Shown piece after piece: positions 25,513 through 34,723 of a DNA stretch of 64,000 nucleotides. Source of the stretch: Aquisediminimonas sp031376385. Lineage in GTDB: Bacteria > Pseudomonadota > Alphaproteobacteria > Sphingomonadales > Sphingomonadaceae. The stretch's first letter is position 1. Each line of letters opens with the position of its first letter. Both the position numbers and the translations under genes were made by a program. The stretch is from contig JANMDQ010000025.1 of NCBI GenBank assembly GCA_031376385.1, forward strand, positions 1 to 64,000, in the 5' to 3' direction. The notes under the pieces were generated by a model, which had not been told where the DNA came from, did not search any database, and saw nothing but the letters and a program-made list of their open reading frames with translations.

Positions 25513-27746
25513 TAAAACCCAACCTTCACTGTTGCAAAAATCTGACGCGGGCTGCCTGCCAGCAAGGTCTGATTATCGCCGCTGTTGCCAAAGCCATTGG
25601 AGCCAATTGTGGCGACGTATTTCTTATCGAGCAAGTTCACCGCATTTAGTTGAATTTCAATCGGTGTGCGCAGGCCAGCATCAAAGCGATAGCCAAGCGT
25701 GGCGTCCATCAGCACGCGGGCGGGGACGGAGCGGTCATTCAAGTAATTGAAGAATCGCTTTGACATGTAATTAGCGCTGATTTTGCCAAAGAGAGTGTCG
25801 CTGTCATAGGCGATTTCCCCGCGCAGCAAATGCGTGGGCGTGTCGACAACGGTTTTGCCTTTGGTCGCGATGATGGTGGGAAGCCCGCCTGCTACCGCAG
25901 CCGGAATGACCACGTTGTCGCGGTAATTGGCTTCGGTATAGCTGTAGGACGCGAACAGGCTAAACCCATTGCCAATTTTCAAATCGCCCGCTGCTTCAAA
26001 CCCGATGGAGCGGACCCCGCCAACATTTTGCAGGATCGCCGGATTGCCCACAATCCCCGGCCCGGTCGTGATGCCAAGCAAGCGGTTACGGAAATTGACA
26101 TAATAGACCGCCACAACGCCGTTAAAGCGACTGTCATTATAGCGCGCGCCCAGTTCATAAGTGTCTGATTCTTCAGGCTTCAGTCCACGCGCACGGATGG
26201 CGTCAAACCCGGCTTGAGTCGTTGAAAATGGCCCGGACGTTGTGGACGAGACAAAAGCGCGCGTCACCTGAGTGAAGCCGCCGAAGATTTCGGCCTTGTC
26301 GCTCAATCTATACGCTGCACCAACATGGGGTTGGAACCAATCCTTAGACTGGATTTTTCCCGTAGCGCGCCCGCCCTGCACAATGGGAATGGCTTCGTTG
26401 TCAACTTTGAAGCCTTTCCAACCAAGGCTCAACGTCGCATCGCCCAGTGTGATCTTATCTTGCACATAATATTGCAGCGTGTTGGTGTTGAAATCCATAT
26501 CCCACTGGGTGAAAAAGGGGTTGCGCTGAAATTTCAGGTGGTCGCGGGCCGGAACAGTGCGGCTTTCATATGAGTAAAATCGCCGCGCCTGACGGAAATC
26601 ATTTTTCTCATACCAGACGCCAACGGTTAGATCATGATCGCCCATTTCCGTATTGAGTGACGTGAATATGCCACCGCGCCCAATATCATATTCCGTCGTG
26701 CGCACGGACAGCGGCACACCGTTCGGGCTTGGCACATAAGGAGTGCCCCATGTGCCTTGGCCTGTGTTGTCATGATAATAGGCTTTGATCTTGAACGTTG
26801 TCGCGTCGCCCAGCGGGGTTGTGAGGCCGAACGAGCCAAGCGTGTCTTTGCGCAGGCCCGACGCGTCATAATAGGCATCATCGAGCGACGTGATCGGCGC
26901 AGGTCGCGCGCCTGATGCTACGGCCACGGCAGTTGCATAGTCCGGGAAGAAATTATCCCAGCCGTAACCCAGACGGTTGATCATTTCGAGGCTGAGGTCT
27001 TGGTAATCCTGCTCCGCCCGGTCAGAATAGCTAAAATAGGCATCAAATAATGCTTCGCCGACGGGGATGACGGCCTTCGCATTCACCATCCAGGCGCGCT
27101 GATCGCCGCCGCCTTTCCACTTTTCCGCATTATGGTAGACGCCGGAAACAAACCCGCGCACGCCGTCCTCCGTGCCAAAGTTTAGCCGCGCGAAGCCGCG
27201 CACGGTGTTTTCTGATCCGTATGTCAGATTGGCATCGACGCCGAAGCCATCGCCTTTGGGATCAAGCGAGAGGAATTCCAGAGTGCCGCCCAGATTATTG
27301 GTCGCCTGAGTTCCAATGGATCCAGACCCCTGAGACACGCGCGTCACGCCGATATTTTCTGACGTGATCGCTCGGCTGATGTGGAGGCCATTATTATTGC
27401 CATAAGTGCCATCGCCCAGCGGAATGCCATCCAGCGTGAAACCCAGCTGGTTCTGGTTAAAACCGCGAATCGAAATCCTCTGCGACCATTCGTAGGTGCC
27501 AAAAGGATCGGCTGACTGAAAATTGACACTCGGCAGTTTTTCTACGGCCTTCAAGGGGCTGGTCCCCGGCGCAAGGATTGCCAGATCCTGAGAGTCCAGT
27601 TCCTGCACTTGTCGCGTTTCGCCGCGTCCGAACACGACAATTTCAGCGGCTTCAGTTTCGGCTGCTTCCGCTGGCGCAGTTTGTGCAAAGGCAGGCGAAT
27701 AAGCCAATATGGTCGAGAGAAAAAAGGTAGTTGCAAAAGCGCGCAT
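25512..27746 (-). CDS. TonB-dependent outer-membrane receptor
   Basis: A 744-aa outer-membrane transporter. The signal peptide (MRAFATTFFLSTILAYSPAFA) is followed by the plug domain (EIVVFGRGETRQV as TonB-box-like region, ISIRGFNQNQLGFTLDGIPL, then RVSQGSGSIGTQATNNLGGT). The 22-strand beta-barrel ends in IFATVKVGF, with the terminal Phe needed for outer membrane insertion. The barrel contains ARYNDSRFNGVVAVYYVNFR and ASYSYTEANYRDN. Co-transcription with the NPP hydrolase suggests uptake of an organophosphorus nutrient; the ligand is not known. Confidence 0.9.
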   Translation of the reverse strand: MRAFATTFFLSTILAYSPAFAQTAPAEAAETEAAEIVVFGRGETRQVQELDSQDLAILAPGTSPLKAVEKLPSVNFQSADPFGTYEWSQRISIRGFNQNQLGFTLDGIPLGDGTYGNNNGLHISRAITSENIGVTRVSQGSGSIGTQATNNLGGTLEFLSLDPKGDGFGVDANLTYGSENTVRGFARLNFGTEDGVRGFVSGVYHNAEKWKGGGDQRAWMVNAKAVIPVGEALFDAYFSYSDRAEQDYQDLSLEMINRLGYGWDNFFPDYATAVAVASGARPAPITSLDDAYYDASGLRKDTLGSFGLTTPLGDATTFKIKAYYHDNTGQGTWGTPYVPSPNGVPLSVRTTEYDIGRGGIFTSLNTEMGDHDLTVGVWYEKNDFRQARRFYSYESRTVPARDHLKFQRNPFFTQWDMDFNTNTLQYYVQDKITLGDATLSLGWKGFKVDNEAIPIVQGGRATGKIQSKDWFQPHVGAAYRLSDKAEIFGGFTQVTRAFVSSTTSGPFSTTQAGFDAIRARGLKPEESDTYELGARYNDSRFNGVVAVYYVNFRNRLLGITTGPGIVGNPAILQNVGGVRSIGFEAAGDLKIGNGFSLFASYSYTEANYRDNVVIPAAVAGGLPTIIATKGKTVVDTPTHLLRGEIAYDSDTLFGKISANYMSKRFFNYLNDRSVPARVLMDATLGYRFDAGLRTPIEIQLNAVNLLDKKYVATIGSNGFGNSGDNQTLLAGSPRQIFATVKVGF

Positions 27747-28024
27747 TGGGGGTGTCCTTCTGATGATTTTGGGCCGCTGATCGCGCTCTAAGAGAGCCGC
27801 AAGACTCTTGGGTGAAGCTTTGGCGACTAAGGCGTGACAAGAGGGTGACGGTTTGATGAAATGGTCATTCTCCGCCCGCCAGACGGTGCGTGGGAAAACT
27901 GGGCTTGCTTGAGTTGCGGCAGGTGCTTTTGGCCTATTTTAATGGGCTGGTGGCTTTAGGATGCAACCATCAGGGGGATCACTCCGCAGCAGTTCATGTG
28001 TTGCGTAACCTGATGGAGTAAAAA

Positions 28025-28396
28025 ATGAGGGTCCATTTTAAAACCCTTAGGCTGATGGTTGGTGCTGCCTTGCTGCTCACGCCTGCGCTTGTTTTGGCGC
28101 AGGCTACGCCAGCTGAACCGCCGCCGCCTGTATCGCCGACGGATGTTATCGCGCCGCCAACTGCGTCAATGTCCCCTGAACCCACCGTTCCGGAGGCACC
28201 TGTTCCTACACCGCCAGAGATGCCGGATCAGATGGCGCCGCCTGCAGCATCTCCAGCACCTACGATTCAGATGGCGCCGAGTGTTGCGGCTCCGCCTCCC
28301 ACTGCGCAGGCCGTTTACCCGCCATGTTCGCGCACTCTAAAAGATCAATGTACGAATACGCGCAGAGGCACTGACAGGCCTCGCCGCCCCGGATAA
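28025..28396 (+). CDS. proline-rich exported protein, unknown function
   Basis: A 123-aa protein with a clear signal peptide (residues 1-25, MVGAALLLTPALVLAQA) followed by ~65 residues rich in Pro/Ala/Ser and a short tail with two cysteines (YPPCSRTLKDQC). The TGGAG site 5 bases before the ATG supports the start. Codon use looks ordinary. I do not recognise a domain; the Pro-rich linker with a C-terminal Cys pair suggests a periplasmic or cell-wall-spanning protein. It stands alone between the divergent TonB receptor and purC. Confidence 0.65.
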   Translation: MRVHFKTLRLMVGAALLLTPALVLAQATPAEPPPPVSPTDVIAPPTASMSPEPTVPEAPVPTPPEMPDQMAPPAASPAPTIQMAPSVAAPPPTAQAVYPPCSRTLKDQCTNTRRGTDRPRRPG

Positions 28397-28479
28397 CGCT
28401 CAATTCGATGATGGCTTGACCAAATAGGCGGCGGGTTCAATTGCGCCGCTGATATTCATCGGCTATACGATTGGTATGC

Positions 28480-28521
28480 GCCCCGGCAGGTATAGTGACA
28501 GGTCACTGTGTCCGCCGGGGC
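28480..28521 (+). promoter_or_regulatory. symmetric hairpin in the purC leader
   Basis: GCCCCGGC (28480) pairs with GCCGGGGC (28514), and inside it AGTGAC (28494) pairs with GTCACT (28502) over a 2-base loop; a 6-by-6 internal loop separates the stems. It lies 30 bases before the purC ATG. It could be an RNA hairpin or a bipartite operator for a dimeric repressor. The following TTCGCCTTTCTT is not a convincing terminator tail. Confidence 0.5.
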
Positions 28522-28551
28522 TTCGCCTTTCTTGATGAACAGGATAGCCGT

Positions 28552-29331
28552 ATGACTCGTCGCCGCCAGATTTACGAAGGTAAAGCTAAAATTCTTTATG
28601 AAGGGCCTGAGCCGGGGACCATCATCCAATATTTTAAGGATGATGCAACAGCCTTCAATGCCCAAAAAAAGGGGACGATCAACGGAAAAGGCGTGATCAA
28701 TAACCGCATCTCAGAACATGTCTTCACATTGCTCGGCGGCATCGGAATACCGACACATTTCTTAAAGCGGCTCAATATGCGCGAACAACTTGTGCGCCAA
28801 GTTGAGATTATTCCCATTGAAGTCGTCGTGCGCAACGTCGTGGCCGGTTCGCTCGCTAAACGATTGGGCATTGAAGAAGGAACGCCGCTCGGCCGCACGA
28901 TCCTTGAATTTTATTACAAGGACGACGCGCTGGGCGATCCAATGATTACTGAAGAACATATCGCCTGCTTCGGCTGGGCCAGCCAAGAGGAAATGCACGA
29001 GATTTCGGACATGGCGATCCGTGTGAATGATTTCATGTCTGGCCTGTTCGCTGCCATTGGGATCAAACTGGTTGATTTCAAACTAGAATTTGGGCGTGTT
29101 TGGGAAAATGACTATGCTCGCGTGATCCTTGCCGATGAGATTAGTCCGGATGGCTGCCGCTTGTGGGATGTCGCAACCAATGAAAAGCTGGACAAAGACC
29201 GGTTTCGTCAGGATTTGGGCGGCGAAGTGGAGGCTTATCAAGAAGTCGCGCGTCGGTTGGGGCTGCTGCCTGAAGGGCCAGAAAATGAAGTGCTTGATTT
29301 AGAGTCGCACCGTAAGAAGCGCGGCAAATGA
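28552..29331 (+). CDS. purC: phosphoribosylaminoimidazole-succinocarboxamide synthase
   Basis: A 259-aa SAICAR synthetase of purine synthesis; it couples CAIR with aspartate using ATP. Landmarks: QIYEGKAKILYEGPEPGT at the N-terminus, KGVINNRISEHVF, VEIIPIEVVVRNVVAGSLAK near residue 95 and VDFKLEFGR near 180, with LADEISPDGCRLWD after it. The length is standard. ATG 28552 follows AGGATAGCC; the open frame extends upstream through the leader hairpin but without homology. Confidence 0.93.
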   Translation: MTRRRQIYEGKAKILYEGPEPGTIIQYFKDDATAFNAQKKGTINGKGVINNRISEHVFTLLGGIGIPTHFLKRLNMREQLVRQVEIIPIEVVVRNVVAGSLAKRLGIEEGTPLGRTILEFYYKDDALGDPMITEEHIACFGWASQEEMHEISDMAIRVNDFMSGLFAAIGIKLVDFKLEFGRVWENDYARVILADEISPDGCRLWDVATNEKLDKDRFRQDLGGEVEAYQEVARRLGLLPEGPENEVLDLESHRKKRGK

Positions 29332-29437
29332 AAAAATTGTTCTAGGCCTTTGCTGGTCTTTGTGGTGCAAGAGTTTGTTAATCGTTTACCTGTAACCTTT
29401 CACCAGAAGATAAGCGATTAAAGGTAGGCAATGTGCT

Positions 29438-29764
29438 ATGACAGATAGTTGGCGGAACCGCGCAGTGCCCAATCATGACGCCCGCAGGACTGAGCGCTAT
29501 GATCTGTCATTTGTTGCGGCATTGCGGGAACGAGGCGCTGCAAAATTCACAGTTGCTGTCCGCGACTTGTCAGTGACCGGCTTCAGGTGCGACAGCAGTA
29601 TTCCCTTGGCGGTGGGCGCGCGCGTTTGGCTCACCATCCCGGGTCTCAGCCCACTTGAAAGTATTGTGATGTGGAAAAGTGAATTTTACTATGGTTGTGC
29701 TTTTGCATCACCCATTCATGTCGCTGTTCTTGATCATATCGCGCGGCAGACGAAGGTTATCTAA
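29438..29764 (+). CDS. PilZ-domain protein
   Basis: A 108-aa single-domain PilZ protein, a likely cyclic-di-GMP receptor. The binding motifs are present: the RxxxR arm as ARRTERY near residue 16 and the DxSxxG motif as DLSVTGFRC near residue 44. No other domain is attached, so it would act through a partner protein. The 3' end overlaps the convergent ygfZ gene by 4 bases. Confidence 0.85.
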   Translation: MTDSWRNRAVPNHDARRTERYDLSFVAALRERGAAKFTVAVRDLSVTGFRCDSSIPLAVGARVWLTIPGLSPLESIVMWKSEFYYGCAFASPIHVAVLDHIARQTKVI

Positions 29765-30429
29765 TCCCTCCTACTGACCACCACAGCATAGCCTACCTGA
29801 TCGTAATAAATCCGCGCTGCACCGCTTGGATTCGACTCTGTCTTTATCACTGACAGCCGCTTGTTCACCTTATTCCGGTGGTGCATTCGAGCGGTATTCT
29901 CTTGGCCAATATAACATCCTTTTGTGAAACTTACGCCATTTTGTTCCCGCGCGTTTGCCTCTAGCCACAGTGTCTTGTCACTGCCCAGTTCGTTGCGTCC
30001 TTCAACAATACCAAGGGAGAGGCGATGAACAAGATAGGATTCGTCTGCACCGACGTCGCCCTCTGCTAGCGCAATCCATCGATGTCCAAGACGTGCGTCG
30101 CGTGGATCTGGCGAACCTTGGTCTGCGGTGGATGACCAGTGGACACATAGCGTCTCTTCGCGCGCGATGGTGATTGGCCGACGGAGCCGATAAAGTGTCA
30201 ATCGTTTGGCAAGTTCCCCAGCCGCATTCCGCTCACAATCGATCAGCAAATCCTCTCCGTCCGCCCATACAATAAAATCGAACAACGCTTTCCCTTGCGG
30301 TGTGAGAAGCCCCGCCCAAACTGGCAAATCCCCCAAAACATCATTTGTGATCAAGCCCTGCAGGAACCCGCGCACATCCTCCCCCGATAATCGGATGAGC
30401 GCGCGGTTGATCAGGGTGGTCGCTGTCAT
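29761..30429 (-). CDS. ygfZ: folate-binding iron-sulfur assembly protein YgfZ
   Basis: A 222-aa protein of the GcvT-like YgfZ/IBA57 family, which helps mature 4Fe-4S proteins in a folate-dependent way. The diagnostic motif appears as KGCYIGQENTARMHHR near residue 170, and the N-terminal RLSGEDVRGFLQGLITNDV is typical. It is shorter than E. coli YgfZ (326 aa) but normal for alphaproteobacteria. It is divergent from pyrC, with a 56-base gap. Confidence 0.88.
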   Translation of the reverse strand: MTATTLINRALIRLSGEDVRGFLQGLITNDVLGDLPVWAGLLTPQGKALFDFIVWADGEDLLIDCERNAAGELAKRLTLYRLRRPITIAREETLCVHWSSTADQGSPDPRDARLGHRWIALAEGDVGADESYLVHRLSLGIVEGRNELGSDKTLWLEANAREQNGVSFTKGCYIGQENTARMHHRNKVNKRLSVIKTESNPSGAARIYYDQVGYAVVVSRRD

Positions 30430-30485
30430 AGGATTTGATATAGGGCCTAAGCGCCAGAACCCAAGGCCTTACCGAAAGTTGCTCC

Positions 30486-31523
30486 ATGATCCAGACCCTC
30501 ACCATCCGCCGCCCCGACGATTGGCACATCCATCTGCGTGACGGTGCAATGATGCAAGCCGTGGTGCCTTATACAGCGCGGGTGTTTGCGCGGGCGATTG
30601 TGATGCCCAACCTGTCGCCGCCTGTGACGACTCTTGCCCACGGCAGAGCATACCGCGACCGCATTTTGGCGGCAGTTCCGAAGGGCGTTAGCTTCGTGCC
30701 GCTGATGACCTGCTATCTGACAGACCATTTCGACCCCGCTGTTCTGTCCCAAGGCCACGCCGAAGGTGTGTTTAGTGCGGCGAAGCTATACCCTGCCCAC
30801 GCAACCACGGGTTCAGCACACGGCGTCGCGGACGTTGCGACGCTTTATCGCGCGTTGGAGGCAATGCAAAAATCTGGAATGCCACTTTTGATCCACGGCG
30901 AAGTGACCGACCATGATGTCGATATTTTTGATCGGGAGGCGGTGTTCATTGACCGCACGCTCAAAAGCCTTGTCCGGGATTTTCCAGGGCTAAAGATCGT
31001 TTTTGAACATATCACCACAGCGGAGGCTGTCGGCTTCGTCGATGCAAGTGGGCCGTTGATTGCAGCGACAATCACGCCGCAGCATTTGCATATCAACCGA
31101 AACGCCATGTTCGATGGCGGTATCCGACCCCACGCCTACTGTCTGCCTGTTGCCAAACGCGAAATCCACCGCGTTGCCTTGCGCAAAGCAGCAATATCGG
31201 GCTCACCGCAATATTTCCTCGGAACAGACAGTGCCCCTCACGAAATTGCGCGCAAAGAATCGGCGTGCGGCTGCGCTGGTCTGTTTAACGCGCCGTTCGC
31301 TCTGGAGAGCTATGCCGCTGCTTTCGAAGAGGAAGGCGCGCTTGACAAGCTGGAAGGCTTTGCTTCACTCCACGGTCCGGCCTTCTATGATTTGCCAGTG
31401 AATGAAGGCGTGGTCACGTTGGAGCGCGCTGATAGCGTTGTGCCTGAACGGCTCAGCACCAGTGGCATAGACTTAGTGCCGTTCCACGCCGGAGAGCGGC
31501 TTAATTGGCGGATCGTCCTATAA
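30486..31523 (+). CDS. pyrC: dihydroorotase
   Basis: A 345-aa zinc amidohydrolase of pyrimidine synthesis that interconverts carbamoyl aspartate and dihydroorotate. The metal motif HxH is in RRPDDWHIHLRDG near residue 15, the carboxylated-Lys region is AAKLYPAHATTGS near 100, and the later ligands lie in IVFEHITTAEA and LGTDSAPH. Length matches the E. coli PyrC type. Its end meets the hppA terminator. Confidence 0.93.
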   Translation: MIQTLTIRRPDDWHIHLRDGAMMQAVVPYTARVFARAIVMPNLSPPVTTLAHGRAYRDRILAAVPKGVSFVPLMTCYLTDHFDPAVLSQGHAEGVFSAAKLYPAHATTGSAHGVADVATLYRALEAMQKSGMPLLIHGEVTDHDVDIFDREAVFIDRTLKSLVRDFPGLKIVFEHITTAEAVGFVDASGPLIAATITPQHLHINRNAMFDGGIRPHAYCLPVAKREIHRVALRKAAISGSPQYFLGTDSAPHEIARKESACGCAGLFNAPFALESYAAAFEEEGALDKLEGFASLHGPAFYDLPVNEGVVTLERADSVVPERLSTSGIDLVPFHAGERLNWRIVL

Positions 31524-31557
31524 AGAAAAGCCCGCCCGGATCGCTCCGGACGGGCTT
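31521..31557 (-). terminator. rho-independent terminator of hppA
   Basis: On the minus strand, 23 bases after the hppA stop: AAGCCCGTCCGGA and TCCGGGCGGGCTT form a 13-bp stem (one G-U type mismatch) over the tetraloop GCGA, followed by TTCTTTA. It directly abuts the pyrC stop and could also slow transcription from that side, although the plus-strand tail lacks a T-run. Confidence 0.85.
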
Positions 31558-31580
31558 GAAGTCTCGATTCAATCAGCGGA

Positions 31581-33689
31581 TCACATGCCGCCGTGCGCCA
31601 GCGCTGCCAGCAGCAGCAACGCCACGATGTTCGTGATCTTGATCATCGGATTGACGGCTGGGCCGGCGGTATCCTTGTAAGGATCACCGACCGTATCGCC
31701 CGTCACAGCGGCCTTATGGGCTTCGCTGCCCTTGCCACCGTGGTTGCCGTCTTCGATATATTTCTTGGCATTATCCCATGCACCGCCGCCCGATGTCATC
31801 GAAATGGCAACGAACAGCCCGCCGACGATCACGCCCAGAAGAAGCGCACCCAGAGCCGCGAACGCCTCTGCTTGCCCGGCCACAGCGTTGATCACGAAAT
31901 AGACCACAATTGGAGCGAGCACAGGCAGGAGCGACGGGATGATCATTTCCTTGATCGCCGCCTTCGTCACCAGATCGACAGTGCGCGCATAGTCCGGCTT
32001 GGTTTCGTAGGTCATGATGCCGGGGTTCTTGGCGAACTGGTCCCGCACATCCTTCACCACTTCGCCTGCCGCACGGCCCACAGCCGTCATGCCCATCGCC
32101 CCGAAGAGATAGGGGAGCAGCGCACCGAGCAGCAAACCGACGATGACATAAGGGTTTTCAAGGCTGAAGTTCACGGTCAGATCAGGGAAAAACTCCTTGA
32201 GGTCGATCGTGTAGGCGGAGAACAACACCAGTGCCGCAAGACCAGCCGAACCAATCGCATAGCCTTTGGTCACAGCCTTGGTCGTGTTGCCAACAGCATC
32301 AAGCGCGTCGGTTTTTTCACGAACCGAATCGTCCATGCCAGCCATTTCGGCGATGCCGCCTGCATTGTCTGTCACAGGGCCGTAAGCATCGAGCGCCACG
32401 ACCATGCCCGCGAGAGCGAGCATCGATGTTGCGGCGAACGCAATGCCGATCACGCCCGCCAACTGATAAGCAATGATGATGCCTGCGCAAATGACGATTG
32501 TTGGGAGTGCTGTTGATTCAAGGCTGATCGCCAAACCCTGGATCACATTGGTGCCGTGGCCCGTTTCTGATGCCTTCGCAATCGAACGCACAGGGCGGTA
32601 ATTGGTGCCTGTGTAATATTCGGTGATCCAGATGAGCAGACCGGTGATGACCAGCCCTAGGAACATGCAGTAGAACAGCGTGCGACCGGTAAAGCCGCCA
32701 GTGCCGTCCAGGTTTGCGCCGATCACAGTTTCCATGCCGCCAAGCGCGTAGCTTGTCGCAAACCAGATCGCCGGAACCGAGCTCACTGCCGTGACGAGGA
32801 AGCCCTTATACATGGCCCCCATGATGTTTTTCGATCCGCCAAGGCGCACGAAGAATGTGCCCAGGATTGAGGTTAGGACGCACACACCGCCGACGAGCAG
32901 TGGCAGGCTCATGAGGCCCATGATATTGTCCGCACCCTTCACGAGGAGCGCGAGGAGAACCATCGTCGCGCCAATGGTGACGACATAGGTTTCGAACAAA
33001 TCGGCGGCCATGCCTGCGCAGTCGCCCACATTGTCGCCCACGTTATCGGCAATCACGGCAGGGTTGCGGGGGTCATCTTCGGGAATGCCTGCCTCGACTT
33101 TGCCGACCAGATCGGCGCCGACGTCAGCGGCCTTGGTAAAGATACCACCGCCCAGACGGGCAAAGATTGAAATGAGCGATGCGCCAAAAGCAAGCGCCAC
33201 AAGCGCGTCAATCACAACGCGGTCATTGGGCAAATGGCCAGCAGGACCGGTGAGATACCAGAAGAAGCCAGCAATCGCGAGGAGCGCGAGGCCGGCCACT
33301 AGCATCCCTGTGATCGCGCCTGCACGGAATGCCATGGTCAGGCCTTCTTGCAAGCCGACACTGGCAGCCTGAGCCGTGCGGACGTTGGCGCGGACGGAGA
33401 TGTTCATGCCGATAAACCCGGTGGCACCTGACAGCACCGATCCGAGAACAAAACCAACCGCAGAAATGGGGCCAAGGAAGATTGCAACCAGAATGGCGAC
33501 GATGACGCCGACGATGGCAATCGCCCGGTATTGGCGGCCCAGATAAGCGCCAGCGCCTTCTTGAATGGCAGCCGCAATGGCTTGCATTTTTTCGTTGCCT
33601 GGCGAAGCCGCCAGAACCTGGCGGCTGGTAATGATGCCGTAAAGCACCGCCACAAGGCCGCATAAAATTGAAATGGTAATGATTGACAT
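31581..33689 (-). CDS. hppA: membrane-bound proton-pumping pyrophosphatase, K+-independent type
   Basis: A 702-aa, ~16-helix membrane enzyme that hydrolyses pyrophosphate and exports protons. The substrate motif DVGADLVGKVEAGIPEDDP is intact, with DNVGDNVGDCAGMAADLFE after it and the C-terminal DTVGDPYKDTAGPAVNPMIK. The residue that decides potassium dependence is Lys in GNTTKAVTKGYAIGS (Ala in K+-dependent enzymes), so this is the K+-independent class by known rules. It has its own terminator and is probably monocistronic. Confidence 0.93.
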   Translation of the reverse strand: MSIITISILCGLVAVLYGIITSRQVLAASPGNEKMQAIAAAIQEGAGAYLGRQYRAIAIVGVIVAILVAIFLGPISAVGFVLGSVLSGATGFIGMNISVRANVRTAQAASVGLQEGLTMAFRAGAITGMLVAGLALLAIAGFFWYLTGPAGHLPNDRVVIDALVALAFGASLISIFARLGGGIFTKAADVGADLVGKVEAGIPEDDPRNPAVIADNVGDNVGDCAGMAADLFETYVVTIGATMVLLALLVKGADNIMGLMSLPLLVGGVCVLTSILGTFFVRLGGSKNIMGAMYKGFLVTAVSSVPAIWFATSYALGGMETVIGANLDGTGGFTGRTLFYCMFLGLVITGLLIWITEYYTGTNYRPVRSIAKASETGHGTNVIQGLAISLESTALPTIVICAGIIIAYQLAGVIGIAFAATSMLALAGMVVALDAYGPVTDNAGGIAEMAGMDDSVREKTDALDAVGNTTKAVTKGYAIGSAGLAALVLFSAYTIDLKEFFPDLTVNFSLENPYVIVGLLLGALLPYLFGAMGMTAVGRAAGEVVKDVRDQFAKNPGIMTYETKPDYARTVDLVTKAAIKEMIIPSLLPVLAPIVVYFVINAVAGQAEAFAALGALLLGVIVGGLFVAISMTSGGGAWDNAKKYIEDGNHGGKGSEAHKAAVTGDTVGDPYKDTAGPAVNPMIKITNIVALLLLAALAHGGM

Positions 33690-33803
33690 CAGGGTATTCC
33701 CTTTCCCCCTAGCGTGTTTTTAAGGACCATCCCGGCTGGATTTCGCCTTATTTTGGCCGGGATTAGTGGCCGGGCTATACCGGCGTGGGAGGCAAAGGCA
33801 AGC

Positions 33804-34715
33804 CTAAGCGTGCAGCCACCCAAGCGTTTCGGGCAGGGGAACAGGCCTATTTTCACTCGTCAGTTGCACGCCAGACCCACGCACCATCTTTCCTATGCGA
33901 GTGACTGGGCAACGAATGTTGGGCAGCGGCAGGGAACTGGTAAAGAGCAGTTGATAATCATCGCCTGCAGTTGCTGCGACCAAACGCGCTGGCAAATCAT
34001 TGCCTGCCAACGCGCGAAATGCATCGGACAACGGAATCGCGTCCAGATCAATCAGCGCAGCACAGTCGCTTGCATGTGCAAGCCGCGATGCATCGATGAG
34101 CAACCCGTCTGAAACATCCATCATTGCGGTTACTTGAGATGCAAGCACGAGGCCCGCTGCCAGTTGGGGCTCAGGTTGGCGGTAGGCTTTGATCAGAGCG
34201 TCGGCCCCTGCAAGTCCATCGATCAGGAGCCTCAGCCCCTGCCCTGCGTCGCCAATCACGCCTGTGACAAACAGCGCGTCGCCTTCCCGCGCGTCGGATC
34301 GGGATGGGACATTGCCACTCGCCTCTCCGATGGCCGTCAAAGACACGCTGCGTTCCTTGGCTGAGACTGTATCGCCGCCAAGCAGTGGCACATCAAAATG
34401 CACCAGCGCTTCACCGAAACCGCGCAAAAATGCCGCATCCCAGTCCTCGTCTCCAGTCAAGCTGTAGCCCATTAACACGCCCAGCGGAATCGCGCCTTTG
34501 GCGGCGAGATCGGACAGGTTCACGGCTAATAGCTTCCACGCCACTGTTTCAGGCGGATCACTCGGCAGGAAATGCACACCTTCGACGAGCGTGTCGTGGG
34601 TAAGAACCAGCCGCTTACCACCAACATCCAACACAGCGGCATCATCCAATAAACCGCGTGCGGCAGGGTGCATGGCCAGTGCGCGGAGCCCGGCAATAAA
34701 GTCCAGTTCAGCCAC
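33804..34715 (-). CDS. thiL: thiamine-monophosphate kinase
   Basis: A 303-aa enzyme that makes thiamine diphosphate from thiamine monophosphate and ATP. Landmarks: DDAAVLDVGGKRLVLTHDTL near residue 27, VNLSDLAAKGAIPLGVLMG near 70, LLGGDTVSAKERSVSLTAIG near 115, MMDVSDGLLIDASRLA near 205 and ATAGDDYQLLFT near 255. I chose GTG 34715 because the family starts with a short (M/V)xExDFI peptide, as here (VAELDFI); a TTG at 34727 overlaps the pheA stop. It is coupled to pheA. Confidence 0.9.
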   Translation of the reverse strand: MAELDFIAGLRALAMHPAARGLLDDAAVLDVGGKRLVLTHDTLVEGVHFLPSDPPETVAWKLLAVNLSDLAAKGAIPLGVLMGYSLTGDEDWDAAFLRGFGEALVHFDVPLLGGDTVSAKERSVSLTAIGEASGNVPSRSDAREGDALFVTGVIGDAGQGLRLLIDGLAGADALIKAYRQPEPQLAAGLVLASQVTAMMDVSDGLLIDASRLAHASDCAALIDLDAIPLSDAFRALAGNDLPARLVAATAGDDYQLLFTSSLPLPNIRCPVTRIGKMVRGSGVQLTSENRPVPLPETLGWLHA

Positions 34716-34723
34716 AGGCCAAA

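Noticed and set aside
29392..29418. Second SigF-like promoter (GTAACC ... CGAT) before the PilZ gene
   Set aside because: Spacing is 17 rather than 16 bases and the -10 is CGAT, not CGAA; too weak to claim.
31593..32516. 307-aa plus-strand frame
   Set aside because: Antisense to hppA; composition is His/Arg-rich as expected for a shadow of a membrane-protein gene.
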